From the NCBI GenBank assembly GCA_017308345.1, contig JAFKFE010000979.1, positions 1 to 7,292 of the forward strand: a stretch of 7,292 nt of DNA, given 5' to 3'. Source of the DNA: Alphaproteobacteria bacterium. GTDB lineage: Bacteria; Pseudomonadota; Alphaproteobacteria; Rhizobiales; Rhizobiaceae. A model generated the notes under the pieces. That model did no database searches. It was not told the origin of the DNA and was given only the letters and a program-made list of their open reading frames with translations. The translations under genes and the position numbers were made by a program. Positions 5,896-7,292 of this stretch are shown one piece after another (position 1 is the first letter of the stretch; each line of letters starts with the position of its first letter).

Positions 5896-6506
5896 TGAAC
5901 ATCGCCACGCAATCGATCGAAGGCGGTTTCTCCGACCCGGTCTTCAATGGCCAGGCCGTGTTCCGCGCTGTCATGGACGCGATGGCGCGTCCCGGCACCG
6001 TCCAGGACCTGCCGCAACTCGCCCGCCCGCCGGCGCCATTGTCGGCCACGGCAGGTGCGGTGGCGCTGGCGCTCTGCGACAACGACACGCCGCTCTGGCT
6101 GGACTCGCCGCTGCAGGCGCAAGCCCCGGTCAAGGCCTGGCTCGGCTTCCACACCGGCGCGCCTTTGGCCAACACGCCCGCCGACGCGCATTTTTCGCTC
6201 ATCGCCAATCCGAAGGAGATGGCGGCGCTCGACGGTTTTGCGCAAGGCACACAGGAATATCCCGACCGCTCGACGACACTGATCCTGCTGGTCGATGACC
6301 TCGCTTCGGGCCCTTCGCTGCTGCTCGAAGGTCCGGGGATCGAAAAGACGTCGATGATCGCGCCCCCAGGCATGCCGCGCCATTTCGTCGAGCAATGGAA
6401 GCAGAACAACCAGCGTTTCCCGCGCGGCGTCGACATCATCCTGGCGGCGCCCGGTGCCCTCGCCTGCCTGCCGCGCACCACCCGCATCAAGACGACGGAG
6501 GCATGA
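5895..6506 (+). CDS. phnH: PhnH, carbon-phosphorus lyase core complex subunit
   Basis: PhnH (203 aa, normal length) is a cytoplasmic subunit of the PhnGHIJ complex, with a fold related to PLP-dependent transferases but no known catalytic role of its own; it is required for phosphonate breakdown. The N-terminal block FSDPVFNGQAVFRAVMDAMA (residues 12-31) followed by RPGTV is the family signature. Further matches are PLWLDSPL (66-73), FHTGAPL (85-91) and LLEGPGI (143-149), with FPRGVDIILA (175-184) near the C-terminus. The start ATG overlaps the phnG stop by one base (TGATG), which implies translational coupling, and GGAGAGG lies just upstream. No irregularity is visible. Confidence 0.93.
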   Translation: MNIATQSIEGGFSDPVFNGQAVFRAVMDAMARPGTVQDLPQLARPPAPLSATAGAVALALCDNDTPLWLDSPLQAQAPVKAWLGFHTGAPLANTPADAHFSLIANPKEMAALDGFAQGTQEYPDRSTTLILLVDDLASGPSLLLEGPGIEKTSMIAPPGMPRHFVEQWKQNNQRFPRGVDIILAAPGALACLPRTTRIKTTEA

Positions 6507-6507
6507 C

Positions 6508-7292
6508 ATGTATGTCGCGGTGAAAGGCGGAGAAGCCGCCATTGCCAATGCGCACCGCCTGCTTGCCGATCGCCGCCGCGGCGACCGCTCGGTGCCGGCG
6601 TTGCGCCTCGACCAGATCGTCGAGCAACTGGCGCTCGGCGTCGACCGGGTGATGAGCGAAGGCTCGCTCTATGACCGCGAACTCGCGGCTCTGGCCGTCG
6701 CCCAGGCGCGCGGCGACATGATCGAGGCGATCTTCCTGCTGCGCGCCTACCGCACCACGCTGCCGCGTTTCGGCTACACCAATCCGGTCGATACCGGCGC
6801 CATGCAGCTTGAGCGGCGCGTGTCGGCCACCTACAAGGACCTGCCGGGCGGCCAGGTGCTAGGGCCCACCTTCGACTACACCCACCGCCTGCTCGATCCC
6901 GAGCTTGCCGCCGGCGCCGAGGTCGAAGCGCCCGCGCAGCGTCCGGTCGATGCCGAAGCCATGCCGCGCGTCTCCGCGATCCTTGCCCATGAAGGCCTGA
7001 TCGAGGCCGATGGCGACATGCCGTTGGACCATGTACCCGGCGACATCACCCGCGAGCCGCTGCAATTCCCGATGGCGCGCGACATCCGCCTGCAGGCGCT
7101 GTCGCGCGGTGACGAGGGTTTCCTGCTCGCGCTCGGCTATTCGACGCAGCGCGGCTATGCCCGCAACCATCCCTTCGTCGGCGAGGTCCGCATCGGCGAG
7201 GTCGAGCTTGAGCTCGACGTGCCCGAACTGCCCTTCGCCGTGCCGCTCGGCTCCATCCGCGTCACCGAATGCCAGATGGTCAACCAGTTCAA
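6508..7292 (+). CDS. phnI: PhnI, carbon-phosphorus lyase core complex subunit (3' end outside window)
   Basis: PhnI is the subunit that attaches the phosphonate to C1' of ATP with loss of adenine, helped by PhnG, PhnH and PhnL. The window holds 261 complete codons of a protein usually about 350-370 aa; the C-terminus lies beyond the right edge. Family hallmarks are the start MYVAVKGGEAAI, DRVMSEGSLYDRELAALA (around residues 49-66), FLLRAYRTTLPR (77-88), and YKDLPGGQVLGPTFDYTHRL followed by LD (around 112-133). The ATG at 6508 lies one base after the phnH stop with GGAGG (6497-6501) six bases ahead; an ATG at 6503 is in another frame. phnJ and the rest of the operon would be expected downstream. 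Confidence 0.93.
   Translation, partial: MYVAVKGGEAAIANAHRLLADRRRGDRSVPALRLDQIVEQLALGVDRVMSEGSLYDRELAALAVAQARGDMIEAIFLLRAYRTTLPRFGYTNPVDTGAMQLERRVSATYKDLPGGQVLGPTFDYTHRLLDPELAAGAEVEAPAQRPVDAEAMPRVSAILAHEGLIEADGDMPLDHVPGDITREPLQFPMARDIRLQALSRGDEGFLLALGYSTQRGYARNHPFVGEVRIGEVELELDVPELPFAVPLGSIRVTECQMVNQF

Noticed and set aside
5691..6548. A 285-codon minus-strand open frame opposite phnG/phnH
   Set aside because: It is antisense to two well-recognised C-P lyase genes and shows no domain; it is a codon-bias shadow.

Overview
The window looks like chromosomal DNA from a high-GC alphaproteobacterium of the order Rhizobiales, most likely Mesorhizobium or a close relative. This rests on codon use (strong G/C third positions), the gene families, the divergent phnF / phnGHI arrangement, and a 209-base palindromic intergenic element of a style I associate with Mesorhizobium. 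No rRNA, tRNA, CRISPR array, transposase or phage gene is visible.

Region 1 (1-533, minus strand): a small exported Cys/His-rich protein resembling DUF2946, probably starting at a TTG codon with a good ribosome binding site. A weak hairpin plus T-run follows it, and a gene may start at the left edge. Region 2 (534-882): no gene. It contains a 209-bp MITE-like inverted-repeat element (675-883) whose outer end reaches the last base of the neighbouring regulator's stop codon.

Region 3 (883-4555): a sugar-acid catabolic locus. A GntR/FadR-type regulator with two predicted winged-helix domains followed by an FCD sensor domain (minus) diverges from a full-length UxaA-family sugar-acid dehydratase (plus), which is followed by a zinc-dependent alcohol/polyol dehydrogenase. 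The dehydrogenase is broken: about 60-70 bases are missing in its middle, which shifts the frame and removes the expected third catalytic zinc ligand. The regulator-dehydratase gap carries a good sigma70-like promoter overlapped by an inverted repeat, and a second, distinct palindrome.

Region 4 (4562-7292): the start of a carbon-phosphorus lyase (phosphonate degradation) operon. phnF (HutC-type repressor, minus) diverges from phnG-phnH-phnI (plus, overlapping or 1 nt apart; phnI runs off the right edge). The 125-bp phnF-phnG gap is dense with signals: a PhoB-type Pho box, back-to-back overlapping promoters, and a cluster of three TTGT(C/A)TA half-sites forming two overlapping palindromes. Together they predict dual control by phosphate starvation (PhoB) and by PhnF.

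The pieces belong to known families. The points most worth following are the decayed dehydrogenase, the tandem-HTH regulator, the palindromic element at the gntR stop codon, and the layout of the phn control region. I did not find convincing evidence of a wholly new system.
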